Shown: positions 39,122-49,116, counted from the stretch's first letter. The stretch is DNA of 64,000 bases from Gammaproteobacteria bacterium (GCA_009926865.1 RFOD01000003.1:1-64000), one strand, 5' to 3'. The notes: generated by a model from the letters alone, not told the origin. Program-made: numbers and translations.

Positions 39122-40891
39122 ATGCCTGTAATCCTGACCCTCTCAAGCGCACTCCTCGGTTTACTGAGTTTGATTGGTAACCCATTAATGGCGGCGCCAG
39201 CCGCTGCCGACACTGAGCTCTACGCCCTGTTTGAGCAAACCTGGGAAGAAGAGCTCGCGATGAACCCCCTCGCGGCGACGTATCAAGGGGACAGCCGCTT
39301 TAATGACCGATGGGCCGATCGATCTGCGGCAGGCATTGCCGCCCGGCATACACACGACCGACGTGTCCTGAAGACGCTAGAGAGGATCCCGCGAAGCACG
39401 CTCTCGAGTCGTGCGCAGATCGATTACGACCTATTCCAGCGCGAATACCGGGAACGGCTCGCGCTCTATCCGTTCAAACCCTGGCTGTATGACATCAACC
39501 ATCGCGGTGGCATCCAAACCTTATCGGAGGTGGCAGAGCTCTTACCCTTCCAGACCATCAAAGATTACGAGGACTGGATCAAGCGCTTACAACGCGTCGA
39601 CGCGCTCGTTGACCAGCATATTGCGCTACTCGATCAGGCTGTGGCAGAGGGTCGAACTCAGCCACGCATCGTCATGCAAAGAATTCCGGCGCAGCTGGCC
39701 TTGCAAACCGTCGATACAGCCGAAGAAAGCCCTTTTTTCGCGCCGTTCCGTCGCTTTGGGGATGAGATCCCTGCTAGTGAACGCGAACGTTTGAGCGCCG
39801 CGGGGCGTGCGGCCATCGAACAACATGTCCTGCCCGCCTACCAACGCCTGAGCGAAGCGTTCAATCAGCGCTACTTACCCGCGACGCGCGATTCGATCGG
39901 CATCCGGGAAACCCCAGAGGGTGAGGCCTTTTATCAGGCGCTGATCGCCCACCACACGACAAGTAGCGAACTTAACGCAAATGCCATTCATGAGATTGGG
40001 TTAGCCGAAGTTGCTCGTATTCGCGCGCAAATGCTAACCATCAAAAACCAAGTGGGATTCAGTGGTAGCCTGCAGGAATTCTTTGTTTTCCTGCGTACGG
40101 ATCCTCAGTTTTATTACGAGACGCCTGAAGCGCTCTTTGAGGCTTATCAAGCTGTCTCTAAACGGATCGACCCCAACTTGGTACGTCTCTTTGGTGTCTT
40201 ACCACGTACCCCTTATGGTGTACGCGCGATCCCTTCGACGAGCGCACCCGATACCACGACCGCCTACTATCAACCACCAGCGGCCGATGGCACGCGTCCG
40301 GGGTATTACTATGTGAACCTGTATCGACCCGAGGTACGACCGAAGTACGAAATGGAAGTCTTGTCGATTCACGAGGCGGTCCCAGGACATCACCTACAGA
40401 TCGCGCTCGCAATAGAACAAGCCGCTATGCCGAAATTCCGTCGTAACGCGGGTTATACGGCGTATGTAGAAGGCTGGGCCCTCTATTCGGAAAGTCTCGG
40501 TGAAGAGCTTGGCTTGTATCAGGATCCCTATTCAAAATTTGGGCAACTCACCTACGACATGTGGCGGGCGGTCCGTCTGGTTGTGGATACAGGCATGCAT
40601 GCAAAGGGCTGGACCCGAGATCAAGCAATCAACTTTTTCAAAGATAATGCAGCTAAAACGGAAGCGGATATCATCAACGAGATTGATCGTTATATCGCTT
40701 GGCCCGGTCAGGCGCTCGCGTACAAGATCGGTCAGTTGCGTATTCAGGCGATACGCCGGCAAGCCGAGGAAAGATTGGGATCACGCTTTAATTTACGAGC
40801 GTTCCATGATCGTTTGCTGGGCACGGGTGCCGTCCCTCTCGATATGATGGAAGCGCAGATGCAAGACTGGATTGAGGAGCAATCACCATGA
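39122..40891 (+). CDS. DUF885 family protein, probable exported zinc metallopeptidase
   Basis: 589 residues with a signal peptide ([16 protein letters not shown] to MAAPAAA). DUF885 domain: [15 protein letters not shown] at the start, the gluzincin motif [11 protein letters not shown] (His about 417) with a downstream Tyr/Glu-rich [17 protein letters not shown]. Family members are uncharacterised periplasmic or secreted peptidases. ATG at 39122 heads the signal peptide; an upstream GTG at 39071 is less likely. It overlaps ispG (ATGA). Confidence 0.88.
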   Translation: MPVILTLSSALLGLLSLIGNPLMAAPAAADTELYALFEQTWEEELAMNPLAATYQGDSRFNDRWADRSAAGIAARHTHDRRVLKTLERIPRSTLSSRAQIDYDLFQREYRERLALYPFKPWLYDINHRGGIQTLSEVAELLPFQTIKDYEDWIKRLQRVDALVDQHIALLDQAVAEGRTQPRIVMQRIPAQLALQTVDTAEESPFFAPFRRFGDEIPASERERLSAAGRAAIEQHVLPAYQRLSEAFNQRYLPATRDSIGIRETPEGEAFYQALIAHHTTSSELNANAIHEIGLAEVARIRAQMLTIKNQVGFSGSLQEFFVFLRTDPQFYYETPEALFEAYQAVSKRIDPNLVRLFGVLPRTPYGVRAIPSTSAPDTTTAYYQPPAADGTRPGYYYVNLYRPEVRPKYEMEVLSIHEAVPGHHLQIALAIEQAAMPKFRRNAGYTAYVEGWALYSESLGEELGLYQDPYSKFGQLTYDMWRAVRLVVDTGMHAKGWTRDQAINFFKDNAAKTEADIINEIDRYIAWPGQALAYKIGQLRIQAIRRQAEERLGSRFNLRAFHDRLLGTGAVPLDMMEAQMQDWIEEQSP

Positions 40892-42126
40892 TCCAACGTC
40901 GTCACAGCGTGATGACTGAAATCGGCGGCATACGTCTGGGCGGCGATGCGCCGATCGTCGTGCAATCCATGACCAACACCGATACCGCTGATGTCGCAAG
41001 CACAGTACAACAAGTGCGGGCGCTCGCCCGTGCAGGCTCGGAGATTGTTCGGGTCACCGTCAACACAGAGGAAGCGGCTGCTGCGGTACCGCATATTCGC
41101 GATCAGCTAGCGGCCCAAAATATCCATGTGCCGCTGGTGGGTGATTTTCACTTCAATGGTCATAAATTATTGAAGGCGCACCCGGCTTGCGCTGAGGCGC
41201 TTGCTAAATACCGTATCAATCCTGGCAATGTGGGGCGAGGCAGTAAACGCGACCCCCAATTTGCGGAAATGATCGAAATGGCTTGCCACTATCAAAAACC
41301 GGTACGGATCGGCGTCAACTGGGGCAGCCTCGATAGCGATTTGTTGACGCGGATGATGGATGAGAACAACGCGCTTACCGAACCGCACAGCGCCAATGAG
41401 GTGATGCGCGCTGCGGTGGTGGAGTCTTGCCTACAAAGCGCGGCGCGCGCCGAGCAATTAGGGCAATCGCACGACGCCATCGTGCTGTCGGCGAAAGTGA
41501 GTGGCGTACAAGATTTGATTGCCATCTATACGGACCTTGCGGCGCGCTGCGATTACCCCTTGCACTTGGGTCTTACTGAAGCGGGTATGGGGAGCAAGGG
41601 CATTGTCGCCTCGACGGCGGGGATCGGCGTCCTGTTGCAGGCGGGTATCGGTGACACGATTCGCGTCTCATTAACGCCTGAGCCCGGCGGCGATCGCACC
41701 AACGAAGTCATCGTCGCTCAAGAGATCCTGCAGACCATGGGTCTACGCTCGTTCGTCCCGATGGTAATCGCCTGTCCTGGCTGCGGTCGCACTACGAGTA
41801 CCTATTTTCAGGAACTCGCGCAATCCATTCAGAGTCATATCCGACATCGGATGCCAGAGTGGCGTAAGCAGTACGTGGGCGTCGAAGACATGAACGTCGC
41901 GGTCATGGGCTGTGTCGTCAACGGTCCCGGCGAGAGCAAACACGCCAACATCGGCATCAGTCTTCCTGGCACGGGTGAGCGCCCCGTTGCGCCCGTCTAT
42001 GAAGATGGCGAAAAGACGGTCACCCTCAAAGGGGATCATATCGCCGAAGAGTTCCAACAACTGGTAGAGGCCTATGTGGCGAGGCGTTACCCAACACGCA
42101 ACGGGACAGAAAGCACCACTCGGTAA
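40888..42126 (+). CDS. ispG: 4-hydroxy-3-methylbut-2-en-1-yl diphosphate synthase
   Basis: [4Fe-4S] enzyme (GcpE) of the MEP isoprenoid pathway, converting MEcPP to HMBPP. 412 residues; N-terminal TIM barrel from [16 protein letters not shown], and C-terminal cluster cysteines in [10 protein letters not shown] and [11 protein letters not shown]. The ATG overlaps the DUF885 gene stop. Its products feed the octaprenyl tail of ubiquinone. Confidence 0.97.
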   Translation: MIQRRHSVMTEIGGIRLGGDAPIVVQSMTNTDTADVASTVQQVRALARAGSEIVRVTVNTEEAAAAVPHIRDQLAAQNIHVPLVGDFHFNGHKLLKAHPACAEALAKYRINPGNVGRGSKRDPQFAEMIEMACHYQKPVRIGVNWGSLDSDLLTRMMDENNALTEPHSANEVMRAAVVESCLQSAARAEQLGQSHDAIVLSAKVSGVQDLIAIYTDLAARCDYPLHLGLTEAGMGSKGIVASTAGIGVLLQAGIGDTIRVSLTPEPGGDRTNEVIVAQEILQTMGLRSFVPMVIACPGCGRTTSTYFQELAQSIQSHIRHRMPEWRKQYVGVEDMNVAVMGCVVNGPGESKHANIGISLPGTGERPVAPVYEDGEKTVTLKGDHIAEEFQQLVEAYVARRYPTRNGTESTTR

Positions 42127-42146
42127 CCGGACGTTAAGGAAGCATT

Positions 42147-42479
42147 ATGGAGTCACTCACCGAAAAAAAATGCCTACCCTGTGAGGGAGGTGTCCCCCCC
42201 TTACCGGCCGAGCAATGCGCTCGCTTACTCAGCAAACTCGCACCGGGCTGGCGACTCTCACCCGATGGTACCGAGTTACAGCGCGAATACACCTTCAAAG
42301 ATTTTTATCGGACGATGAGCTTCGTCAATGCCCTCGCCCATGTCGCCAACAGCGAAGACCATCACCCTGATCTGGCGATCGGCTACAACTACTGCCGCGT
42401 GCGATACACGACCCATGCCGTGGGCGGGCTAACGGAAAACGACTTTATCTGCGCAGCCAAGATCGATCGCTTGGTTTGA
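42147..42479 (+). CDS. phhB: Pterin-4a-carbinolamine dehydratase
   Basis: 110-residue enzyme that recycles 4a-hydroxytetrahydrobiopterin after aromatic amino acid hydroxylation; also called DCoH. The signature histidines are in SEDHHPDLAIGYN and TTHAVGGLTENDF. No phenylalanine hydroxylase gene is in the window; in many bacteria the protein has a wider pterin role. Its 3' end overlaps the convergent ubiI-like gene by 35 bp. Confidence 0.94.
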   Translation: MESLTEKKCLPCEGGVPPLPAEQCARLLSKLAPGWRLSPDGTELQREYTFKDFYRTMSFVNALAHVANSEDHHPDLAIGYNYCRVRYTTHAVGGLTENDFICAAKIDRLV

Positions 42480-43719
42480 GTCGGGCGGCCTGCGGAACCT
42501 TCTCGCCGAGGCCCAAGGCCTCGCGAGCAAAGATTTTTCGTAACCATGGGCTCTGCCCCACCCAGCCCATGCCGCGCTCGGCCAGCTGACCCAAGGGATC
42601 ACCCCCAAACGCGAGTAAGCGATTGAAAGCTTCCATTGAAAGCGCCATGGCGACGTTTTCACCTTGTCTCTGACGCTGATATCGGCGTAATACGCGCTCA
42701 GCGCCAGGGTCCTCCCCTTCACGCTTGGCGTGTAAAATTACTTCCGCCAAGGTCGCAGCATCCATCAGGCCAAGATTTGCGCCTTGTCCTGCTAATGGGT
42801 GGATGATGTGGGCCGCATCACCCACTAGCGCGATACGTTCCCGGACGTAATCTTCGGTCATACTCCGACGTAGCGGAAAACTACGCCGCTCACTCATGAG
42901 GGTCAGCTGACCTAGAACCGCACCACTGGCAGCGGTGAGCTCAGCGACAAAATCTGCTGCCGACAAAGACAACATGTGTTCGGCACGATCACGCGGCAAC
43001 GACCACACCAAAGAAACCTTGTGCGCGCCGCCCTCGTCATCTGTCAGAGGTAGCAAGGCCAGCGTACCTGCGCCCGAGAAGCGCTGCCAAGCTGTCGCCT
43101 CATGTGGACGCTCGCAGCGTAGATTGGCGACAACAGCTATCTGCTGATAGTCCTGCGCCTCGAGCGAGAGGCTAGCGGCCCGTCTGGCCATGGACCCCGC
43201 TCCGTCTGCCCCGATGACGACTTTTGCTTGGAGCTGACAGTCTCCCTCTGGGGACTGACCTCGCAAACGCACGGAGTCCGGCAGAAAATCAAGCTCTGTG
43301 ACCTCAACCTGTCGAACGTCTCCACCCGACTCTTTGAGCGCTTCGAAGGCGGCCCATTGCAGGGCTGAATTCGAAACCATACACCCTAAATTTGGTTCAG
43401 CTAACTCTGCGGCATCAAAGGTCAGCGAACCCTCTTCACGGGCCGCACCGCTTGCAGGCCATACATGCATCCGCTCATAGGGCGTGACCGCATAATGCGT
43501 CGACCGCAAAGACTCCCAAGCCCCCGCGGAACGTAAAATGCGTTCGCTTGCGCGCGACAACGCGAATACCCGCACATCTTCTGAGGCAGGCACAGGACTC
43601 GGCAGGTGACGCTCCAACAACACCACGCTGAGTGGCGATTGACTACCGCGACGCAAGAGTGCGCCGAGCACTGCACCAACCGGCCCACCACCGATGATTG
43701 CAACATCACAGCGTTCCAT
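42445..43719 (-). CDS. UbiH/UbiF/VisC-family FAD monooxygenase (probable ubiquinone C5 hydroxylase)
   Basis: 424-residue flavoprotein hydroxylase of ubiquinone synthesis. FAD motifs: VAIIGGGPVGAVLGALLRR, VVIGADGAGS, and RIALVGDAAHIIHPLAGQGANLGLMD. With UbiH (C1) encoded upstream and Coq7 (C6) elsewhere in the window, the C5 step (UbiI) is the natural role, but family members have variable regiospecificity. The ATG at 43719 overlaps the ubiH stop; the frame is open to 43794 inside ubiH. Confidence 0.85.
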   Translation of the reverse strand: MERCDVAIIGGGPVGAVLGALLRRGSQSPLSVVLLERHLPSPVPASEDVRVFALSRASERILRSAGAWESLRSTHYAVTPYERMHVWPASGAAREEGSLTFDAAELAEPNLGCMVSNSALQWAAFEALKESGGDVRQVEVTELDFLPDSVRLRGQSPEGDCQLQAKVVIGADGAGSMARRAASLSLEAQDYQQIAVVANLRCERPHEATAWQRFSGAGTLALLPLTDDEGGAHKVSLVWSLPRDRAEHMLSLSAADFVAELTAASGAVLGQLTLMSERRSFPLRRSMTEDYVRERIALVGDAAHIIHPLAGQGANLGLMDAATLAEVILHAKREGEDPGAERVLRRYQRQRQGENVAMALSMEAFNRLLAFGGDPLGQLAERGMGWVGQSPWLRKIFAREALGLGEKVPQAARLKPSDRSWLRR

Positions 43720-44984
43720 CACGGTTGCCCCGATACCCCTGTCCGCAAACGATCGCCACGAGCCAGCCGCGGCATTTCTTTGGCAAACCCCCAACTCAGA
43801 CGGGACATGGCTTGTTTAGCCTGCGGCGATAGATCAAATAATAGTAGCGCCAAGTCCCGTAACGCGGGGACGAGCGGGTCTTCACGAGAAAATACCTTGA
43901 CCAAGCCATCAGTGAAACGCGTGATGCCGGTCCGGTCACGCTCGCGTGCCTCGGCATAGGCCAAGAGCGCCTGCGACAGTACCGCTGCATCGCCTACTGA
44001 CTGCTGCGACTGCGCGCTCAAGACCTCAGCGAGTGTCGCTGCATCACGTAAGCCGAGATTGAAGCCCTGACCAGCGACCGGATGCAGTGCTTGCGCTGCG
44101 TTACCGATTAATACCCGGCGAGGGCCCACAATCTGTGGCGCTCGCGAAAGTTTCAAGGGATAAGTCTGTCGTTTGCCAGCGCGTAACAGGCGACCAATTC
44201 GCCAGCCGAACTGCTGCTGAAGAGCGGCCAAGAAATCCTGCTCGTCGAGCGCCAGCACGCGCTCAGCCTCCGCTGGGTCGAGCGTCCAAACAACACCGTA
44301 ATGTCCACCGACAAGCGGTAGCACGGCAAACGGCCCGCGCGACGTAAAGCGCTCATAGGCAGTGCCATCGGCTGGGCGAGAGGTTTGCACATGCGCGATC
44401 AGCGCTGTCTGACCGTAATCTTCAACCTCTGCGGGTAAACCCGCCGAGGCGCGCACCAAGGACTTTGCGCCATCCGCGCCAATCACCAACTTCGCGAGGA
44501 CGGGAGCGCCCGTATCGGTGTGTACGATCAGGCCGTCATCCACCTCCTCAATCTGAGTGCAGACAGCCGGTCGTCTAAGATCCAAGTCTGGTAACTCACT
44601 CAAGCGGGCTTGCAGCGCAGCACCCAACTGCCGATTGGTTACGACATAACCAAACGCCTCAAGATCATGCTCTCGACAGTCTAAGCGTGCGAAGCCAAAG
44701 CGGCCGGCATCGGATACATGGATACGTCGAATAGGAGCCGCATGCGGGCTGATCATCGACCACACCCCCAGCGTCTCAAAGATTTTTCGGCTACCGTTAC
44801 CTAGGGCTGTGGTGCGATCATCAAAACTCGGCTGTTGACTCGCATCGGGGGTAACACCCTCGATCATCAGCATCGATAAACCACTACCGGAGAGGGCGAT
44901 CGCGAGACTCGCGCCAACGAGGCCGCCGCCGATCATCACCACATCCGCGCGGTGCCAGCTGGATTCTTGCGTCGAGCGGCTCAT
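43719..44984 (-). CDS. ubiH: 2-octaprenyl-6-methoxyphenyl hydroxylase UbiH
   Basis: 421-residue FAD monooxygenase adding the C1 hydroxyl of ubiquinone. DVVMIGGGLVGASLAIAL binds ADP; DDRTTALGNGS, VIGADGAKSLVR, and RVLIGNAAQALHPVAGQG complete the FAD motifs, the GNAAQ form being typical of UbiH. Overlaps pepP by 4 bp upstream and the UbiI-like gene by one base downstream, the conserved pepP-ubiH-ubiI order. Confidence 0.93.
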   Translation of the reverse strand: MSRSTQESSWHRADVVMIGGGLVGASLAIALSGSGLSMLMIEGVTPDASQQPSFDDRTTALGNGSRKIFETLGVWSMISPHAAPIRRIHVSDAGRFGFARLDCREHDLEAFGYVVTNRQLGAALQARLSELPDLDLRRPAVCTQIEEVDDGLIVHTDTGAPVLAKLVIGADGAKSLVRASAGLPAEVEDYGQTALIAHVQTSRPADGTAYERFTSRGPFAVLPLVGGHYGVVWTLDPAEAERVLALDEQDFLAALQQQFGWRIGRLLRAGKRQTYPLKLSRAPQIVGPRRVLIGNAAQALHPVAGQGFNLGLRDAATLAEVLSAQSQQSVGDAAVLSQALLAYAEARERDRTGITRFTDGLVKVFSREDPLVPALRDLALLLFDLSPQAKQAMSRLSWGFAKEMPRLARGDRLRTGVSGQP

Positions 44985-46399
44985 GCTACCGCGCGTCGCC
45001 CACTCGGAGGCGACTCAGACGACTGCGCCATAAGATGCTCAATCGCCGCGGTCTCTTTGGGGACCCCTTCCGTTAAGACTTCGCAGCCCTCGCGGGTAAC
45101 CAAGACGTCATCCTCAATGCGAATACCCAGCCCCCGCAACTCAGCCGGTACCCCGCGCGCACCCGGCGGAATATAAAGCCCCGGCTCAATGGTCAGCACC
45201 ATACCGGGCTCAAGGACCCGCCACTCTTCGCCAATTTTGTAATCGCCTGCATCATGCACATCCAGTCCCAACCAGTGGCCCGTACGATGCATATAAAACC
45301 GACGATATGCCTGTGATTTGATCAGACTCGCGACGCGACCTTTGAGCAATCCGAGCCGCACCATGCCTGCGGTGAGCACCTGCACGGCGACGTCATGGGG
45401 ATGATTCCAATCATGGCCTGGCCGTACGGACTCGATGGATGCGAGATTGGCCTCGAGCACCACGTTGTAGGCGGCGCGCTGAGCATCCGTGAAACGCCCA
45501 TTCACTGGAAACGTGCGAGTGATATCGGAGGCATAGCCTTGTAACTCGCAACCGGCATCGATCAGCAATAAATCCCCGTCGCGCAGCACATCCGCATTTT
45601 CGTGGTAGTGCAAAATGCAGCCGTTCGCTCCACCCCCCACGATCGGCAGATATGAAATATCCGCCTGCGCCATCATGAACTCGTGCCGCAACTCAGCGGC
45701 TACCTCATATTCATAACGTCCTGGGGCGCAAAAGCGCATCGCGCGACAATGAGCCGCCGCCGCAATCTGGGCTGAGCGCCGCATCAGTTGTACTTCCGAG
45801 CGACTTTTAAATAAGCGCATTTCATGGAGCGGATGCTCGAGCGCTACCATTTCATAGGGGGCGTGTCGACCATGCTTAGCCTGCGCGCGGAGGTTATTCA
45901 CCCAGCTCACTAAGCGCTGGTCAAAATCGCGCTGAACCCCCATGGTGTAGTACACCTTGTCACGCCCTTCCAATAAGCCCGGCAAAATGTCATCGATGTC
46001 ATTGATGGGGAAAGCATCATCGGCCCCATAATCGCGACGCGCTCCGGCAGGACCGGCTCGTCGACCGTCCCAGGTTTCACGCGCGGGGTCGCGATCTCGA
46101 ACAAACAACAAGTACCGTCCTTGGGAGCGCCCCGGCACTAATACCGCTACCGACTCGGGCTCATGGAAGCCAGTGAGATACCAAAAATTACTATCCTGTC
46201 GGTAAGGATGCTCCACATCGCTATTACGCATTTGCAAAGCAGCTGCCGGAAGGATAGCAATTGAGTCGCGCCCCATCAGACGCATCAACTGACGCCGACG
46301 ACGCGCAAACTCATCACGCGGGATCCGCACAAGCGATGGCGCCGATCCGCGCGCTGCCGAAGCAATACGTGAGCGGCTTTTAGTGGAGCGGCTGGCCAT
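44981..46399 (-). CDS. pepP: Xaa-Pro aminopeptidase
   Basis: Aminopeptidase P, 472 residues, removing an N-terminal residue ahead of proline. Creatinase-like N-domain, then the pita-bread metallopeptidase with dimanganese ligands in LLIDAGCELQGYASDITRTF, the HRTGHWLGLDVHD histidine, MVLTIEPGLYIP and GIRIEDDVLVT. A basic N-terminal tail (MASRSTKSRSRI) precedes the core. It overlaps ygfB by 20 bp. Confidence 0.95.
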   Translation of the reverse strand: MASRSTKSRSRIASAARGSAPSLVRIPRDEFARRRRQLMRLMGRDSIAILPAAALQMRNSDVEHPYRQDSNFWYLTGFHEPESVAVLVPGRSQGRYLLFVRDRDPARETWDGRRAGPAGARRDYGADDAFPINDIDDILPGLLEGRDKVYYTMGVQRDFDQRLVSWVNNLRAQAKHGRHAPYEMVALEHPLHEMRLFKSRSEVQLMRRSAQIAAAAHCRAMRFCAPGRYEYEVAAELRHEFMMAQADISYLPIVGGGANGCILHYHENADVLRDGDLLLIDAGCELQGYASDITRTFPVNGRFTDAQRAAYNVVLEANLASIESVRPGHDWNHPHDVAVQVLTAGMVRLGLLKGRVASLIKSQAYRRFYMHRTGHWLGLDVHDAGDYKIGEEWRVLEPGMVLTIEPGLYIPPGARGVPAELRGLGIRIEDDVLVTREGCEVLTEGVPKETAAIEHLMAQSSESPPSGRRAVA

Positions 46400-46946
46400 C
46401 GTCACGCGCCGAAGGGTCAGCCATATTTCGATAGTCAGCGAGCTCTTCAAATAATAACTGCACACCGACTCTGACGAACTCTACGAGCTCAGTGTAGGCT
46501 TGCTCGTTGTCTTCGACGGACGCTTCCGTATCAATGCCCACCTGGGTGATCGCCGTGAGGTCATGGATGATTTCCGCCGCCTCCGTGGATAAATGCTCAG
46601 GCTGCGGCAAGGGGTTGGAACCGAGTCCATATAAGAACCCCTGACACCACTCACCCAGTGCCTGCGCGCGATCCGCCACCGCCGACTCGTCATCCGGCAA
46701 CAAAAGCTGAAACTCAAGACCACCTTGATCGAGCGCGTATCGCGTCCACTCGTAAACGGATGCCATGGACGATTCTGCGGCGCCTGCCTGGCCCTCCGCA
46801 AACACCTCTCTCAGCCAGTCCGTCAGGGCCCAAGCATTCGAGCCACATAGCGCACCCGCCAGCGTTCCATGCGCCTCCGGTAAATCAGCGAGGGCGCGAG
46901 CGGCCCCCAGTTGGTGTTCAATCTCATCGAAATTCGGTGTCGCCAT
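46380..46946 (-). CDS. ygfB: UPF0149 family protein (YgfB-like)
   Basis: 188 residues, helical YgfB/UPF0149 family: DLPEAHGTLAGALCG near the start and WCQGFLYGLG in the middle are the family signatures. In Pseudomonas aeruginosa YgfB dampens AlpA-dependent antitermination and affects ampDh3; the general role is less certain. First gene of ygfB-pepP-ubiH-ubiI, divergent from the ZapB-like gene. The start is ATG 46946; a start at 46961 is also open. Confidence 0.9.
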   Translation of the reverse strand: MATPNFDEIEHQLGAARALADLPEAHGTLAGALCGSNAWALTDWLREVFAEGQAGAAESSMASVYEWTRYALDQGGLEFQLLLPDDESAVADRAQALGEWCQGFLYGLGSNPLPQPEHLSTEAAEIIHDLTAITQVGIDTEASVEDNEQAYTELVEFVRVGVQLLFEELADYRNMADPSARDDGQPLH

Positions 46947-46979
46947 GGCGCAATTATGCATGAGCTGACCTCGAATCCA

Positions 46980-47007
46980 TTGATCGGCGGGAGGACAGGC
47001 CTATAAT
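46980..47007 (+). promoter_or_regulatory. Strong promoter of the zapB-like/zapA transcript
   Basis: TTGATC (46980-46985), 16-bp spacer, TATAAT (47002-47007). The predicted start point near 47014 falls at or next to the ATG at 47015, implying a leaderless or nearly leaderless mRNA. No Shine-Dalgarno lies between. Confidence 0.65.
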
Positions 47008-47014
47008 TTTAAAA

Positions 47015-47251
47015 ATGAGCGATAAGCCCACCACAGACAAAAGCGCCCTCGAAGCCGAGCTTCGTCGCCTAGAGCGACAAATCGACGAACTGCTGTCGGC
47101 ATTGGCCGCCTTGCACGAAGAGAACCGCGCACTGCGTCATCGGCAAGAATCGCTATCGAACGAAAAAGCGGCGTTGCTACAACGAAACGAGCAAGCGCGC
47201 ACACGGGTTGAAGCCATGATTGGCCGACTCAAGACCTTGGAGCAAGGCTGA
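47015..47251 (+). CDS. TIGR02449 family coiled-coil protein (ZapB-like)
   Basis: 78-residue, almost entirely coiled-coil protein (LEAELRRLERQIDELLSALAALHEENRAL). It is always found upstream of zapA in this group and resembles the division factor ZapB in size and architecture. The TGA overlaps the zapA start (TGATG). A strong promoter places the transcription start at its ATG. Confidence 0.85.
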   Translation: MSDKPTTDKSALEAELRRLERQIDELLSALAALHEENRALRHRQESLSNEKAALLQRNEQARTRVEAMIGRLKTLEQG

Positions 47252-47574
47252 TGAGCGACGCAGGCAAAGATGTCGCACGAGTAAGCGTGCGGATCCTGGA
47301 AAAAGAATATGTGGTCGCCTGTCCGATCAATGAACGCTCGGCCCTCCTCGATTCTGCCGAACTCGTCGATCGCCGGCTGCGAGATATTCGCGAGAGCGGC
47401 AAAGTGGTTGGCTTAGATCGCATGGCGGTCATGACGGCCTTAAACCTCGCGCATGACTCGCTGAAGGTTCAGCAACAAGAGAACGAACTCGAGCAGGCGG
47501 CAGTTCAGCGGGTGCGCATCATGCGTGAGCGTATCGAGACCGAGCTCGCCAAGCTCAAGCAGCTTGAGCTTTGA
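47251..47574 (+). CDS. zapA: Cell division protein ZapA
   Basis: 107-residue FtsZ-associated protein that bundles protofilaments. VSVRILEKEYVVACPINERSAL is the N-terminal ZapA head with the YxVxCP motif; the C-terminal half is a long tetramerisation coiled coil (LKVQQQENELEQAAVQ). Followed by 6S RNA and ygfA as in most gammaproteobacteria. Confidence 0.95.
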   Translation: MSDAGKDVARVSVRILEKEYVVACPINERSALLDSAELVDRRLRDIRESGKVVGLDRMAVMTALNLAHDSLKVQQQENELEQAAVQRVRIMRERIETELAKLKQLEL

Positions 47575-47644
47575 CCCTCATTTAATCGTCGCTACCATCG
47601 TGGCAACACACGATCCTAGCGACTCGTGAACTGTTGTAGAGTGT

Positions 47645-47845
47645 GGGAGCGTCGCCTGCGGTGTTCGATAGTGGATCGGGTTACCTCTCGACCCTAAGTT
47701 GGAACTCCCAGGGGCATCAGGGCTTGCTGGCATCATTGTGCATGTCCGCCACTGGCGGAAAGCCTTACTTGCCGCAGTCCGCCCCACTTGTTGCTCTGTG
47801 TCGAGAGCAACGGTTCACACCGGCACAGGCGGGCGACGCCCTTTT
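47645..47845 (+). ncRNA. ssrS: 6S RNA
   Basis: About 200 nt between zapA and ygfA, the conserved position of ssrS. The ends pair: GGGAGCGTCGCCTG at the 5' end against GGGCGACGCCC at the 3' end, with the typical CTGCGGTGTTCG 5' segment, central open region, and a U-rich end (CCCTTTTCTT) just before the ygfA ATG. 6S RNA binds sigma-70 RNA polymerase and down-regulates it in stationary phase. Ends are approximate. Confidence 0.88.
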
Positions 47846-47848
47846 CTT

Positions 47849-48454
47849 ATGTCCCAAATCGATTTGATACGCGAACGTCGCGCGCTCCGTACTGCACTGC
47901 GGGCGCGGCGGCAACGACTCACCGAGTCGACCCGCCGAGAGACGGCTGACGCTATTTCTCGAGAGATTGCCCGCGCAGGTTGGTTAAGGGCGGGCAAACG
48001 CGTTGGCGTTTATCTTGCTACGGCTGAAGAGATTTCCTGTGCGGCATTAATGACGCTTGCGATGGAACGACACTGTCGACTTTTCTTGCCAAAGATCATT
48101 GATCATCGACAGCACCGAATGTGCTTCACCCCGATGGGCGCGCACTACCGACGCAATCGTTACGGCATCCTTGAGCCTGCGGGCTCACAACGTGTGCGAA
48201 CGCGAGAGCTACAACTCATTTTTGTTCCGCTCGTTGGCTTTGATGCTCGGGGACAACGCATGGGGATGGGAGGCGGCTACTACGACCGAGCACTGTCGTG
48301 GCGTCTCTCTGGCACCATCGCGACACCACGCATCATTGGTATTGCGCACTCCTCGCAACGCGTGGAAGTCTTACCGGCCTCAACCACCGACGTACCGCTC
48401 GATGCGGTGGTAACCGAGCTTGGAATTGAAACCTTTCGATTATGCGCGCCATGA
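47849..48454 (+). CDS. ygfA: 5-formyltetrahydrofolate cyclo-ligase family protein
   Basis: Converts 5-formyl-THF to 5,10-methenyl-THF, 201 residues. Basic N-terminal RRALRTALRARRQRL, VGVYLATAEEIS, and the signature LVGFDARGQRMGMGGGYYDRAL. The ATG at 47849 lies immediately after 6S RNA; the open frame extends back to 47699 through the RNA gene and is not real there. Transcribed with 6S RNA in E. coli. Confidence 0.94.
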   Translation: MSQIDLIRERRALRTALRARRQRLTESTRRETADAISREIARAGWLRAGKRVGVYLATAEEISCAALMTLAMERHCRLFLPKIIDHRQHRMCFTPMGAHYRRNRYGILEPAGSQRVRTRELQLIFVPLVGFDARGQRMGMGGGYYDRALSWRLSGTIATPRIIGIAHSSQRVEVLPASTTDVPLDAVVTELGIETFRLCAP

Positions 48455-48494
48455 GTTTCTTTCATCATCGCAGCACTGAGGCAGGAGGCCACCG

Positions 48495-48959
48495 ATGAAC
48501 TATTGGTTGATGAAATCTGAACCGTCCACCTTCAGTATTGATGCTTTATCCGCGGCGCCCAAACAACAAACTTTCTGGGATGGCGTGCGCAATTACCAAG
48601 TTCGCAACATGATGCGTGACGACATGAAAGTCGGTGATTTAGCCTATTTTTACCATTCCAGCTGCGATGAGCCCGGTATTACAGGCGTCGTCAAAATCGT
48701 TCGCGGTGCTTACCCTGATCACACCGCTTTTGATCCCAAGGATCCGCATTTTGATGCGGACTCGAAACCGGATGCGCCGCGTTGGTTAATGGTTGATGTG
48801 CAACTTCAGCAGCGCTTCAGTCGCATCATCACGCTTGATGAGTTACGAAAACACGCCGATAAAAAACTGAAAGACATGCTGCTACTCAAACGCGGCAATC
48901 GACTTTCCATCACGCCAGTCTCAGCTGCGCATTGGAAGTTCATCATGTCATTAGCCTGA
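48495..48959 (+). CDS. EVE domain-containing protein
   Basis: 154-residue stand-alone EVE (PUA-like) domain: MNYWLMKSEPSTFSIDAL, FWDGVRNYQVRNMMRDDMKVGDLAYFYHS, and GVVKIVRGAYPDHTAFDP. The aromatic pocket is thought to bind modified cytosines in DNA or RNA. A strong Shine-Dalgarno (AGGAGG) precedes the ATG. The target in this organism is not known. Confidence 0.92.
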   Translation: MNYWLMKSEPSTFSIDALSAAPKQQTFWDGVRNYQVRNMMRDDMKVGDLAYFYHSSCDEPGITGVVKIVRGAYPDHTAFDPKDPHFDADSKPDAPRWLMVDVQLQQRFSRIITLDELRKHADKKLKDMLLLKRGNRLSITPVSAAHWKFIMSLA

Positions 48960-49054
48960 ATCGCCTCATCAGTCTTCACACTCAACTCGCTCACTACGAG
49001 TTTGATCAATGAAGGGGCCTAACCCATCCACGGTCGTGAGTCCAGCCCTATTGC

Positions 49055-49082
49055 TTGTTTTTTACTTCGGCGTGTATATACT
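49055..49082 (+). promoter_or_regulatory. Promoter of the H1-like gene
   Basis: TTGTTT (49055-49060), 16-bp spacer and TATACT (49077-49082) with TATATA overlapping; predicted start near 49089, giving a leader of about 28 nt with a GGAG Shine-Dalgarno. Confidence 0.6.
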
Positions 49083-49116
49083 CGCCCTCGGACTAACCCG
49101 TAACTGGAGATAACAC

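Noticed and set aside
47699-47848. Upstream extension of the ygfA reading frame
   Set aside because: This segment folds and pairs as 6S RNA and sits in its conserved position; the ygfA family N-terminus begins at 47849.
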